Of a stretch of 64,000 nt of DNA, positions 1 through 8,376 are shown in pieces (position 1 is the stretch's first letter; every line of letters begins with the position of its first letter). Under the pieces are notes generated by a model. That model searched no databases. It had not been told where the DNA came from and was given only the letters and a program-made list of their open reading frames with translations. Origin of the DNA: Thalassobacillus cyri (GTDB lineage: Bacteria; Bacillota; Bacilli; Bacillales; Halobacillaceae); assembly GCF_900107755.1 (NCBI RefSeq), contig NZ_FNQR01000022.1, forward strand, positions 1 to 64,000, in the 5' to 3' direction. Position numbers and translations under genes: made by a program.

Positions 1-42
1 TTTAATAATGTGTAGTTTTTCTTCGGGGGTATACTGGCTCAT
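1..42 (-). CDS. Probable transposase (helix-turn-helix subunit), N-terminus only
   Basis: Only the first 14 codons are inside the window, reading leftward from an ATG at 42. A strong ribosome binding site (AGGAGG) sits about 6 bases before it. The peptide begins MSQYTPEEKLHIIK, which resembles the start of IS3-type OrfA or other helix-turn-helix transposase subunits. That family assignment is inferred from a very short fragment. It borders a repeat-rich gap, which fits a mobile element edge. It could be another HTH protein. Confidence 0.35.
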   Translation of the reverse strand, partial: MSQYTPEEKLHIIK

Positions 43-83
43 AAGAGCACCTCCTATTGTCAGATGAGTGTCCAACAATAGGG

Positions 84-175
84 GTGCACTGCACTATCGC
101 CCTGTGGGATCTCGCCTAGCCCCTTTTCCCGCGGGAGTATCTCATCGTTTCCCTGTCCATCCAGCAAGTTTTATA
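84..175 (-). repeat. Family A palindromic repeat, partial copy A1
   Basis: A GC-rich block carrying the family A core words read on the minus strand (CCCGCGGGAG, GGGATCTCGCC). It faces copy A2, so the two form an inverted pair. No coding potential was seen. Its left part is interrupted or diverged. Confidence 0.6.
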
Positions 176-304
176 CTAAACGGATCCTTCAAAAAGAGAA
201 TAGTGCACAACTAAAACCTTCATCCTGACGCATTTATAAAGGATATATAGAGGCTAACGTCTTTTATCAACATCATAGAGCGATTCTAAAGGGTGATTAT
301 GAGA

Positions 305-500
305 ACTATCTACGGCAAGGTACGGAGGGGAACGGCGAGACTCCTGCGGGATGAAAATGACAGATGAGACCCCGGAAGACGAAGTCTGAGGAGGCTCAGC
401 ACATGCCCGCGGAAAGGGAATCGTTCCCCACCGGACCCTTATTTAGACAAACATCTCAAATCAAGTCTTCGACTTTTCGGCACTATAATTGAATATGTTT
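305..500 (+). repeat. Family A palindromic repeat, copy A2
   Basis: It contains the core words GAGACTCCTGCGGG, GAGGAGGCTC and CCCGCGGAAAG. It folds on itself: GGGGAACG at 327-334 pairs with CGTTCCCC at 422-429, with a second CCTGCGGG/CCCGCGG pairing inside. It is followed by the tag AAGTCTTCGACTT that also trails copy A8 and the hairpin at 40204. The gap 43-699 holds only A1, A2 and the family B copy at 610. Confidence 0.75.
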
Positions 501-609
501 TTTTTGGTAGAACAACAACAATGTTTAACAGAGTCTTGCCATAAGAAAAACGGCCAGGTAAATTTCCGGCCGTTTTAATGTGTTGGTGTAACACCTTGTT
601 ATTTGTTTT

Positions 610-703
610 ACTTTAAGAAAGTTTAACTTTGTTGAAGGATTAAAGTAGAAGAAACACTTAGGCTTTCGCCATAAGGAATTGGCGATAAGCCAAGGGTTTC
701 TAA
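610..703 (+). repeat. Family B structured repeat, copy B1
   Basis: First of five roughly 90-base AT-rich repeats. The left part is ACTTTAAGAAAGTTTAACTTTG with a matching TTAAAG further on. The right part is a stem-loop (GGCTT-TCGCC, loop, GGCGA-AAGCC) followed by a T-rich end. It abuts the stop codon of the metallo-hydrolase gene, which is on the other strand. Confidence 0.75.
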
Positions 704-1641
704 TGTTTATTCAGGTAATCAACGATGCCCATGGCACATACTTCAAAGTCCACTTCTAACACTTGGTAGACAGGATGGTCATCAGGGATGTTATGGGTTT
801 GTAAATAATCAGAAACCAGCTGGTATAGTCGTTCTTTGACACCTGCTTGTCCTTCATCATTAGCCAATGCTTCTTCGCCTGCTGCTACAAACTTTGGCAG
901 CCATGATTCTGTCTGCTGGAACACTTCTTCTGGTTCGGCAGATTCACCGAAGTGGCCGAAATAAATCCGGTCGACATCCAGCTGACGGAACCGCTCGATG
1001 GAAGCGCGCATAGCATCGGGGTCGAACTGATTTGGTGACGTAGAAGGCAAATAGAAGGTCAATCCCTTTTCCTGGGTTTGATGATACCTAACACCAACCG
1101 TGTCTCCAGTGAAAATACCGTTGCTTTTGGAGTCGTGGATGCTGAAATGGTGTTTGGCATGTCCGGGTGAATCATAAAAAGTAAGGGTGCAGTCCGGACC
1201 GATATTCAAGGTTTCTCCATCTTCTTTCACAAGCAGGCGGTCTTCTGCAATCGGAACGATCGGATCGAACAATTCATCGAACTTGTCTCCATAGACGGCA
1301 CGGGCGCCGGCAATCAATCGGGATGGATCAGCAAGGTGGCGTTTCCCGCGGGGATGGACGACTACTTCTGCATTGGGACACTCTTTCAATAAAAGTCCTG
1401 CTCCGCCTGCATGGTCCAGGTGGATATGGGTCACAATGATATAGCGGATGTCCGCAGGGTCTATATGTAATTTCTTTAGTCCTTCCAGAACATAAGGGAT
1501 AGAGGGACTCGGTCCAGTTTCAATTAGTGTTAACTGATCCTCATTAATTACATAGGTGCCTGTTCTGCCGGGCAGACCTAAATCATATCCATCAATTAAT
1601 TGAATTCGATTTCCCAGGTCGATTGGAGCTTTCGTATTCAT
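700..1641 (-). CDS. MBL-fold metallo-hydrolase
   Basis: A 313-residue zinc hydrolase of the metallo-beta-lactamase fold (glyoxalase II-like COG0491 type). The HxHxDH zinc motif is seen as THIHLDHAGG. Further ligand positions are seen at SPGHAKHHF, FTGDTV and YFGHFG. A C-terminal helical extension of about 90 residues follows the core. The ATG at 1641 is preferred over a GTG 27 bases upstream because GAGGGTG lies just before it. Substrate is unknown. It is monocistronic, and its stop codon touches family B copy B1. Confidence 0.85.
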   Translation of the reverse strand: MNTKAPIDLGNRIQLIDGYDLGLPGRTGTYVINEDQLTLIETGPSPSIPYVLEGLKKLHIDPADIRYIIVTHIHLDHAGGAGLLLKECPNAEVVVHPRGKRHLADPSRLIAGARAVYGDKFDELFDPIVPIAEDRLLVKEDGETLNIGPDCTLTFYDSPGHAKHHFSIHDSKSNGIFTGDTVGVRYHQTQEKGLTFYLPSTSPNQFDPDAMRASIERFRQLDVDRIYFGHFGESAEPEEVFQQTESWLPKFVAAGEEALANDEGQAGVKERLYQLVSDYLQTHNIPDDHPVYQVLEVDFEVCAMGIVDYLNKH

Positions 1642-1865
1642 AAGGTTCACCCTCACATAAATTTTCACTCACTGCTTTACTACATTCATTTTCAGTAACA
1701 AAAAATCCTTCTTTCTGACACTTTTTTCAGAAGACAGTTGGGGACTCAGTCGAAAGTCTTAAGAATAGTAATACAAAATAGCTGTTTTTAGTATAATTGT
1801 TAAAATTTTCTGTATTCTTTGCTAATGTAAAGATACCAAAGTATACAAGGAGGAAATACATACTT

Positions 1866-3365
1866 ATGTGGCCTGTAAAGAGTAAACAAATGGTTGTTCT
1901 GTTTCTGACTTCGCTTTTATTTTTCGTTCCTTTTCAAGACTATGACGCACCTCAAGTCACTGCTTCTTATGAAAATGCCGCCCTGACGGATGAACTTAAC
2001 ATGATATTGACAGATGAAAAATTGGAAGGAGCACTGGCTGGTGTCAGTATCCGCTCTGCCGAAACGGGGGATGTGATTTATGAACATGATGCTGGCAAGC
2101 GGCTGAAGCCGGCTTCAAATATGAAGCTGTTGACAGCGGCTGCAGCATTAGAAATTCTCGGTCCTGACTACACCTTCCCGACTGAAGTTCTCGCTGACGG
2201 AGAAATAAAAGGAAATAAACTGCATGGAGATCTATATTTGAAAGGAAAAGGCGATCCGACATTAATGGAAAAGGACTTTGAAGACTTGGCCCACTCGTTA
2301 AAGGAAGCCGGGGTCAAGGAAGTGAAAGGGAATGTGACAGCAGATGACAGCTGGTATGATGATATCCGATTGTCCGAAGATATTTCCTGGAACGATGAAA
2401 CAAACTATTATGCGGCTCAAGTTTCTGCCCTGACTGCGGCTCCTAATGAAGATTACGATGCAGGAACCGTCATCGTTGAAGCACATCCAGCAGAGACTGC
2501 TGGAGAAGCTGCAGAGGTAAAAGTTGTACCGGATAACGATTATGTAGAAGTAATTAACCAGACAAAAACAGTGCCAATGGATCAAGAGAAAGATATTTCT
2601 ATTAAACGAAAGCATGGCACCAATCAAATTATTGTAGAAGGGGAGATTCCTGTAGAAGGATATCGCTCACGCTCCTGGGTTGCCGTCGATGAGCCGGCAG
2701 GACTAGCTTTAAACTTGTTCGGTAAAGCGTTAGATAAGGAAGGCATAAAAGTGAAAGGGGAGTTAGTGGAAGACGGTGAAGCACCGGAATCTGCTGAGCT
2801 GCTTGCTTCCAAACAGTCGATGCCATTGGAAGAGCTGTTGATTCCCTTCATGAAACTAAGCAACAACGGACATGCGGAAGTTTTGATTAAAGAGATGGGG
2901 AAAGTCGTTCATGATGAAGGAAGCTGGGAAAAAGGGCTGGAAGTAGTGGAAGAATTCCTGGAGGAGACCGGCGTTGATGCTGATACGATGCGTTTGCGAG
3001 ATGGTTCCGGCATGTCACACGTCAACATGGTACCCGCTCATGAAATTTCAGAACTACTGTATCAAGTAAGAGGAAAAGAATGGTTCCCTGCTTACTTAGC
3101 TTCACTTCCTGTGGCCGGGAACAGTGAGCGGTTTGTCGGTGGAACACTCCGTTACCGGATGAATGATACACCAGCAGAAGAAAACGTTAAGGCGAAGACC
3201 GGTTCTTTGACCGGAGTCACTTCATTGTCCGGTTATGTAACCAGCAAGGACGGGGAAGAGTTGATTTTCGCTGTAGTTTTGAATAATTACCTTGGATCAG
3301 TCCAGGAGGTTGAAGATGACATAGCTATTACATTGGCAGAGCACGAATTCAGTACAGAAGAATAA
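1866..3365 (+). CDS. dacC: D-alanyl-D-alanine carboxypeptidase/endopeptidase (PBP4 type, peptidase S13)
   Basis: A 499-residue secreted low-molecular-mass penicillin-binding protein that trims peptidoglycan stem peptides. The three active-site motifs are present: SxxK (PASNMKLLTAA), SxN (KLSNNGHAE) and KTG (KAKTGSLTG). An N-terminal hydrophobic segment serves as signal peptide. Length matches B. subtilis DacC (about 490). The ATG at 1866 follows AGGAGG by 12 bases; an upstream in-frame start at 1797 lacks a ribosome site. The gene ends in a bidirectional terminator shared with the convergent symporter gene. The dacC symbol is by family similarity. Confidence 0.9.
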   Translation: MWPVKSKQMVVLFLTSLLFFVPFQDYDAPQVTASYENAALTDELNMILTDEKLEGALAGVSIRSAETGDVIYEHDAGKRLKPASNMKLLTAAAALEILGPDYTFPTEVLADGEIKGNKLHGDLYLKGKGDPTLMEKDFEDLAHSLKEAGVKEVKGNVTADDSWYDDIRLSEDISWNDETNYYAAQVSALTAAPNEDYDAGTVIVEAHPAETAGEAAEVKVVPDNDYVEVINQTKTVPMDQEKDISIKRKHGTNQIIVEGEIPVEGYRSRSWVAVDEPAGLALNLFGKALDKEGIKVKGELVEDGEAPESAELLASKQSMPLEELLIPFMKLSNNGHAEVLIKEMGKVVHDEGSWEKGLEVVEEFLEETGVDADTMRLRDGSGMSHVNMVPAHEISELLYQVRGKEWFPAYLASLPVAGNSERFVGGTLRYRMNDTPAEENVKAKTGSLTGVTSLSGYVTSKDGEELIFAVVLNNYLGSVQEVEDDIAITLAEHEFSTEE

Positions 3366-3373
3366 AGGAAAAA

Positions 3374-3406
3374 ACGGACTCCTGTTACTGCAGAGTCCGT
3401 TTTTTT
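3374..3406. terminator. Bidirectional rho-independent terminator
   Basis: ACGGACTC pairs with GAGTCCGT across an 11-base loop, with T runs on both strands. It lies between two convergent genes. Confidence 0.9.
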
Positions 3407-3454
3407 ATGGCTTTTTTCCTGACTAATAGGATATTGTTTAATCCATATATAATA

Positions 3455-4690
3455 TCATGCGGCTGGGTCGGAATCTGCTTCCTCATTGCGATCAATGACT
3501 GCGGAGCCAACGATATCGCCTAAAACATTCGATGCAGTACCGGCCATGCCGATCAGGACATCTACTCCTGCAATCAGAGCTACAATTTCAAGCGGCAAGT
3601 TGAATAGAGTTAGCACGGCTGCCAATGTCACCAGTCCAGCGGCTGGAATTCCAGCTGTCCCGATTGACAATAGGGTTCCGACTACTACAATGGTGAGAAA
3701 GTCCATGACTGACAAATCCAGGCCGGTGATGTTGGCGGCAAATACGATGGACACTCCCATCCGCAATGCCCCGCCGTCTGAGTTGAATACGGCTCCGATT
3801 GGTAAGGAGAAATTAGCTGTCCGTTCAGAAATACCGGCTTTTTTTGCCGATTCGATCGCAACAGGCAGGGAAGCGATGCTGCTGGATGTGAAAAAAGCGG
3901 TAAAATACGCTTCTTTCGTCTGTTTAAAAAAGTCCTTGATACTGATATTTGCATACTTGAGAAAAGCAGTGTAGATGAAAAGCCAAAGTAGAACGACCCC
4001 GAGATAAAATACCGCGGTAAATGCGAGTAGCGACTGAAAAGTCTGCCAGCCCTGGCTCCCGAAGGAAGAAGCACTAATAGCAAATATTCCAATAGGAGCA
4101 TAGAGAAGAATTCCTTTTAATAGTAAAAAGAATAACTCATTGGCAGCAGAGAAGAATCGATGCAGTGTCTCTCCCGCATCACGCAGGTCGACTTTATCGG
4201 CGTAGCGCATCCTGGCCATTCCCAATCCGATGATGACTGCTAAAAAAAGAATGCCCATCAGTTCCCCAGATGCGAAAACTTGAAAGATATTGTCCGGGAC
4301 AATATTCATTAATACATCCGAAAAACCCGGGGTTTCCGGCTTTTCTACCTGGGCATCAGGTAACGAAAGCTGGGAACCTGGGTTGATCCATAGCGCAAGA
4401 GCTACACCGATGACTACTGCTGCGCCTGTCGTCAGCCCGTAATAGACGAGCAGTTTCCCGCCCAGGCGGCCTAAGTGCTTCGGCTTCATCTGATTGATCG
4501 CCAGGACAACGGTCAGGAAGATGACTGGAATAGCAATCAAGCTTAATAGGTTGATAAGTATCGTGCCGAGCGGTTTTAATACTTCCGCCTGCTGGCCGAA
4601 GATGATGCCGACAGCAATCCCAAGCAGGAAGCCGATTGTCATCTTTAGAATGAAAGAAGAATGTTTATATGTATGCCAGATTTTCTGCAT
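3455..4690 (-). CDS. Dicarboxylate/amino acid:cation symporter (DAACS family)
   Basis: A 411-residue multi-pass membrane protein that imports glutamate, dicarboxylates or related acids with Na+ or H+ (family knowledge). The serine-rich re-entrant loop is visible as TSSSIASLP, and the second signature region reads SLPIGAVFNSDGGALR. Most family members have NMDGT where this has NSDGG, so ligand or cation specificity may differ. Length matches GltP/GltT (about 415-430). GTGAGG precedes the ATG. It is monocistronic and divergent from the SAM-riboswitch unit. Confidence 0.88.
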   Translation of the reverse strand: MQKIWHTYKHSSFILKMTIGFLLGIAVGIIFGQQAEVLKPLGTILINLLSLIAIPVIFLTVVLAINQMKPKHLGRLGGKLLVYYGLTTGAAVVIGVALALWINPGSQLSLPDAQVEKPETPGFSDVLMNIVPDNIFQVFASGELMGILFLAVIIGLGMARMRYADKVDLRDAGETLHRFFSAANELFFLLLKGILLYAPIGIFAISASSFGSQGWQTFQSLLAFTAVFYLGVVLLWLFIYTAFLKYANISIKDFFKQTKEAYFTAFFTSSSIASLPVAIESAKKAGISERTANFSLPIGAVFNSDGGALRMGVSIVFAANITGLDLSVMDFLTIVVVGTLLSIGTAGIPAAGLVTLAAVLTLFNLPLEIVALIAGVDVLIGMAGTASNVLGDIVGSAVIDRNEEADSDPAA

Positions 4691-4821
4691 GATTTAACCT
4701 CACTTTTATATTGATAGTTAAAGTATAACAGGAAGTGTGCGTTGCGATTAGGCAATTAGCATTATTTTTATTAATGTAAAGGTTTTCATTTTGAGAATAG
4801 AGAAAAAAGTCAGAAAATATA

Positions 4822-4850
4822 TTGACATTCTTTCAACCATCTTGTAGGGT
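4822..4850 (+). promoter_or_regulatory. Sigma-A-type promoter of the riboswitch transcript
   Basis: TTGACA at 4822 and TAGGGT at 4845 with a 17-base spacer, about 25 bases upstream of the SAM riboswitch aptamer. Confidence 0.55.
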
Positions 4851-4875
4851 AGGATTTAACTTAATTACGGAAAAC

Positions 4876-5026
4876 ATCCTTATCGCGAGCAGGGGAGGAA
4901 ATTGGTCCCGTGATCCTGCAGCAACCTGTTATTTTCTTCTCGAAAATAATAAGGTGCTACGTCCAACAGACGCTGTTGTCTGAAAGATGAGGAAGAGAAA
5001 AGCCTCTTCCTCCGGGAGAGGCTTTT
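4876..5026 (+). ncRNA. SAM-I (S-box) riboswitch with attenuator
   Basis: The aptamer spans about 4876-4995. P1 is TCCTTATC (4877-4884) paired with GATGAGGA (4986-4993). Conserved S-box core words are visible: GAGCAGGGGAGG, GCAGCAACCTG, AAGGTGCTA, CCAACAGA and GAAAGATGAGG. The expression platform is a terminator (AAGCCTCT/AGAGGCTT plus T run, 5000-5026). A competing antiterminator pairs GAGGAAGAG with CTCTTCCTC. High S-adenosylmethionine should therefore switch off the downstream symporter gene. Confidence 0.93.
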
Positions 5027-5155
5027 TTCTATATTAAAACGAAAGTTTTCTTAGTACCAAGGGGATATTTATTGGTTTTAAACTTACTAAACTGATAAAT
5101 ATAATCAGATTTTGTAACAGCCACGAAGGTAACATATTTTTAAGGAGGCAGAAGA

Positions 5156-6772
5156 ATGACAACAGTAGGATATTGGTTTATCGGTTTTGCTTTGGCCTAT
5201 ACGTTCTTTTTGATTTTTATGAGCCAGCTTGGAATGAGGCGGGCGAAAGATGGGAATGGATTTTTCGTAGGAGGGCGCGGGTTCAATACCCTGTTCGTCA
5301 CGGTATGTATCACCGGATTGTTCTCCGGATCGTCGTACATAGCAATTCTGGAGCTCAGCTATCTGACGGGGGTATCGGCTATATGGTATGGCGTTGCTGA
5401 AACACTGCATGTCTTGATTATCGCCCTTGTTTTGATTGCACCATTCCGAAAACGGGCCCTGGTGACAATCTCCGGATTGCTTGGTGACCGTTACGGTGAA
5501 AAAGTCCGCGGACTTGCCGGTGCGATCACAGCTTTCACATTCCCGATGTGGTCGGTGGCGACCGCGCTGGCGTTTGCATCCGCATTGTCCGTATTTACAG
5601 GAATTTCACTGGTACTGTCCGTAGCTTTAACTGCTTTATTGCTGTTTGTCTACCTGCAATTCGGCGGGATGTGGTCGGTCGGTTTTACACAATTGAGCAA
5701 CGTTGTGGTATTTTTCATGATGCTTGCAATTGGGACTTACGCATTTTTTATCAATCCAGGAATCGATGGCATCCAGACATTGTTCCAGGAAAGACCCGAG
5801 TACGCCTCATGGAGTGCAGCCGGTCTGCAGACAATCCTGGCCTGGTTCGGGACATTCCTTTTCAATGTCATTCTTGCTCAGGCAGCATTCCAGATGGCAT
5901 TGTCCTGTAAAACACCTGAACAGGGGCGGCGCGGCTTGATTTACGCATCGCTGCTCGGCATTCCGTTGATAGTCGGTGCTGTATTATTCGGAATGGCAGC
6001 CGCTCAGGTAGTGCCTGGGGAAACACGCGGACTGGTGGCAGTTCCGCTTTACTTGATGGAAACACTACCGGCACCATTAGTCGGTCTGTTCTTCCTGGGA
6101 TTTTGGGCGGCAGCGCTCAGTTGGGGAGCGCCTTGCCAATTCTCCGGTGCAACAAGCCTCGGCCGTGATGTCGGAAAAGCTTTGAATCCTAAGGCAAATG
6201 AACTACAGCTGATCAAGTATACCAAATGGTCGTTATTGCTGTTGACTGGGTTGATGATCGTATTCGCACTGCTTCGTTCTGAACAATCAGCGTGGTGGAA
6301 CGTCGTGGCATGGGTAACACGAAACTCGGCCACATTTGCCCCGGTGGTTGCGGCAATTTTCTGGCCGGTTGTCACGAAGCGGGCTGCCCTGGTATCGTTG
6401 TTCACCGGTTCAGCATCAGGCCTGCTTTGGTATCACCTCAGCGGCTGGGCGATCAACGACTTTTTCATGAATACGCACCCGGTATGGATCGGGATGGGCA
6501 TCAACATTATCACCATTGTATCAGTCAGCCTGATCGACAATGCTGGCAACTGGGTATGGAAAGCATCCTTTAACAGCGTAGGGTTTTATTCCCTGCTCAC
6601 TGCTGTCGGCCTGGCTATCGTCTTCTTCAGCTCGTTTGACTTTTTACTTGCAAAAGGATTGGCCGGTATGGTCGGTTTGCTGATCATATCAGGGGTGTTC
6701 ATCACCTGTATGAATTTTATCAAAGAGAAGAAGGAAACTGTTCCTGTAACGAAACAGTGGAAGACGGGCTGA
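5156..6772 (+). CDS. Sodium:solute symporter under SAM riboswitch control, candidate methionine or sulfur-compound importer
   Basis: A 538-residue membrane protein of the sodium:solute symporter (SSS) family with about 13 hydrophobic segments. It starts at an ATG behind AAGGAGG. It is the only gene downstream of the SAM-I riboswitch and ends in its own terminator. S-box transporters normally supply methionine or its precursors (established for MetNPQ and MetT), so a methionine-related substrate is inferred. The known S-box transporters I can name are not SSS proteins. Sequence alone does not fix the ligand. Confidence 0.8.
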   Translation: MTTVGYWFIGFALAYTFFLIFMSQLGMRRAKDGNGFFVGGRGFNTLFVTVCITGLFSGSSYIAILELSYLTGVSAIWYGVAETLHVLIIALVLIAPFRKRALVTISGLLGDRYGEKVRGLAGAITAFTFPMWSVATALAFASALSVFTGISLVLSVALTALLLFVYLQFGGMWSVGFTQLSNVVVFFMMLAIGTYAFFINPGIDGIQTLFQERPEYASWSAAGLQTILAWFGTFLFNVILAQAAFQMALSCKTPEQGRRGLIYASLLGIPLIVGAVLFGMAAAQVVPGETRGLVAVPLYLMETLPAPLVGLFFLGFWAAALSWGAPCQFSGATSLGRDVGKALNPKANELQLIKYTKWSLLLLTGLMIVFALLRSEQSAWWNVVAWVTRNSATFAPVVAAIFWPVVTKRAALVSLFTGSASGLLWYHLSGWAINDFFMNTHPVWIGMGINIITIVSVSLIDNAGNWVWKASFNSVGFYSLLTAVGLAIVFFSSFDFLLAKGLAGMVGLLIISGVFITCMNFIKEKKETVPVTKQWKTG

Positions 6773-6780
6773 AAAAATGA

Positions 6781-6813
6781 GAACGCGGATTGCTGATCCG
6801 CGTTCTTTCTTTA
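6781..6813 (+). terminator. Terminator of the riboswitch-controlled symporter
   Basis: GAACGCGGAT pairs with ATCCGCGTTC across a 5-base loop, followed by a T-rich tail. Confidence 0.9.
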
Positions 6814-6817
6814 TACG

Positions 6818-6910
6818 TTAAAGAATTTTAATTTTTTTAAAGGTTTAAAGTATAAGAAAATACTAATGCTTTCGCCATAAGTACTTGGCGACAAGCCAGT
6901 TTTTTTCTAA
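6818..6910 (+). repeat. Family B structured repeat, copy B2
   Basis: It keeps the stem-loop GCTTTCGCC...GGCGACAAGC and the TTTAAAGTATAAGAAAATAC part; the left end is shortened. It lies between two convergent symporter genes, just past the stop codon at 6917. Confidence 0.7.
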
Positions 6911-6916
6911 TGCCCG

Positions 6917-8347
6917 CTATGATTTTTTGTTCGGGAACAGCAAACTGAACACGATACCGAAAAATGCTGCGATAAAGAAGGTTGTGAAGCGTGACGTAAT
7001 GATGGAGTCTAGTGGTGTGCTGATCCAAAGTACGGTAAAAACGAAACCGGAAACGATGGTTGCAATGACACCGACACCGGAATAACGTTTCCAGAAAAAT
7101 GTCAGGATAATGGCAGGAGAGAGGGTGCCGCCAACCCCTGCCCAAGCCCATCCGACAATCAAGTACAGGAGGGTATCAGAAGCAAGAGCGATTATCATAC
7201 CAATCAGCCCGCAGACGATGATGATGATGCGGGAAGCTGTGAGCAGTTGTTTTTCAGAAAGATCCAGTTTCAAGGCTTTGTGGAGAATGTCTTCACTGAC
7301 CGAACTGGTGACAACCATCAACTGGGAATCCGCGGTCGTTATGATTGCCGCCAGGATTCCCGATAATAGAATACCGGCAATCCAGGCAGGCATCAAATCC
7401 ATGACCATATGAGGGAGGACGGTTTCTGTGTCGGCAAAAGTTGTCTGGCTATAGATAGTAATAGCAGTGACACCGATCATGAATGCTCCGCCGTAAGCAA
7501 AGAAAGTCCAAAGGATGGCGACATTTCGGCCGGTCCTGACGTCTTTTTTCCCTCTTAAAGCCATGAACCTGGCACTTAACTGTGGCTGGCCGCCAAGGAA
7601 TCCGAAGAACCAGGAAAAATTATTGAAGAATAACAGACCGATGGCAAAGCCTGTAGCTCCACCGAACCAGGCGTCGTGAGTAGAACCTGCTTCTGCTAAT
7701 GCCGATGAAATCGATAAGTCATTCGTGTTGATATAAACGAGTGCGACAATTGGCAAGGCGACAAGGGTGATCAGCATCATGACGCTTTGAATCATATCTG
7801 TCCATACGACTGAAATAAAACCTCCGGTAAAAGCCAAACCAATGACCACGATCGTAGCCAGCACCACACCTGTCGTTTCATTCAATCCGAAAGTAGTAAA
7901 CAGCATTTTCCCTGCGCCTGCAACTTGAGCACTTAAATAAAACATAAGGAAGCTGCTGATCAAAATTGTTGCGAACCAGCGAATCAAGTTCGCCTGGGCG
8001 CCGAACCGGGCTGCCAAATAATCAGGGAGTGTCAATACGTTGTATTTATCACGTTCTTCCATGAATTTTTTTGCAAGGAACAACCAGGCGAAAATGATAC
8101 CAAGTGCTATACCGGCAGCTACCCAAATGCCGGACAGGCCCGTGGCGAAAACGAAACCGGTATATCCTAGCAGCAGCCAGGCTGACTCGCCAGTTGCTCG
8201 TTCGGAAAATGCCAGCGCCCATCCAGGCAGTTTTTTCCCGCCTAGCAGAAAAGCGGAATGATCAAGCTTTGTCCGGCTGAAGTAATAACCGATTCCAAGG
8301 ATGACAAGACAATACAGGATGAATTCGACAATAATGATATTATTCAT
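6917..8347 (-). CDS. Sodium:proline-type symporter (SSS family, PutP-like)
   Basis: A 476-residue SSS transporter with 12-13 membrane segments, most like sodium/proline symporters. PutP-like features include TGESAWLLLGYTGF near the N-terminus. It is the third gene of an operon behind an FAD amine oxidase and an ornithine-cyclodeaminase-family protein, with a 29-base gap and AAGGGGAG before the ATG. Import of proline, D-proline or another cyclic amino acid is inferred from this context. Confidence 0.8.
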   Translation of the reverse strand: MNNIIIVEFILYCLVILGIGYYFSRTKLDHSAFLLGGKKLPGWALAFSERATGESAWLLLGYTGFVFATGLSGIWVAAGIALGIIFAWLFLAKKFMEERDKYNVLTLPDYLAARFGAQANLIRWFATILISSFLMFYLSAQVAGAGKMLFTTFGLNETTGVVLATIVVIGLAFTGGFISVVWTDMIQSVMMLITLVALPIVALVYINTNDLSISSALAEAGSTHDAWFGGATGFAIGLLFFNNFSWFFGFLGGQPQLSARFMALRGKKDVRTGRNVAILWTFFAYGGAFMIGVTAITIYSQTTFADTETVLPHMVMDLMPAWIAGILLSGILAAIITTADSQLMVVTSSVSEDILHKALKLDLSEKQLLTASRIIIIVCGLIGMIIALASDTLLYLIVGWAWAGVGGTLSPAIILTFFWKRYSGVGVIATIVSGFVFTVLWISTPLDSIITSRFTTFFIAAFFGIVFSLLFPNKKS

Positions 8348-8376
8348 CTAATCTCCCCTTTGTAAATCTTCATCAC

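Noticed and set aside
3486-3974. 162-codon frame antisense to the DAACS gene
   Set aside because: It is a shadow of the transporter reading frame; the minus-strand protein has clear membrane segments and family motifs.
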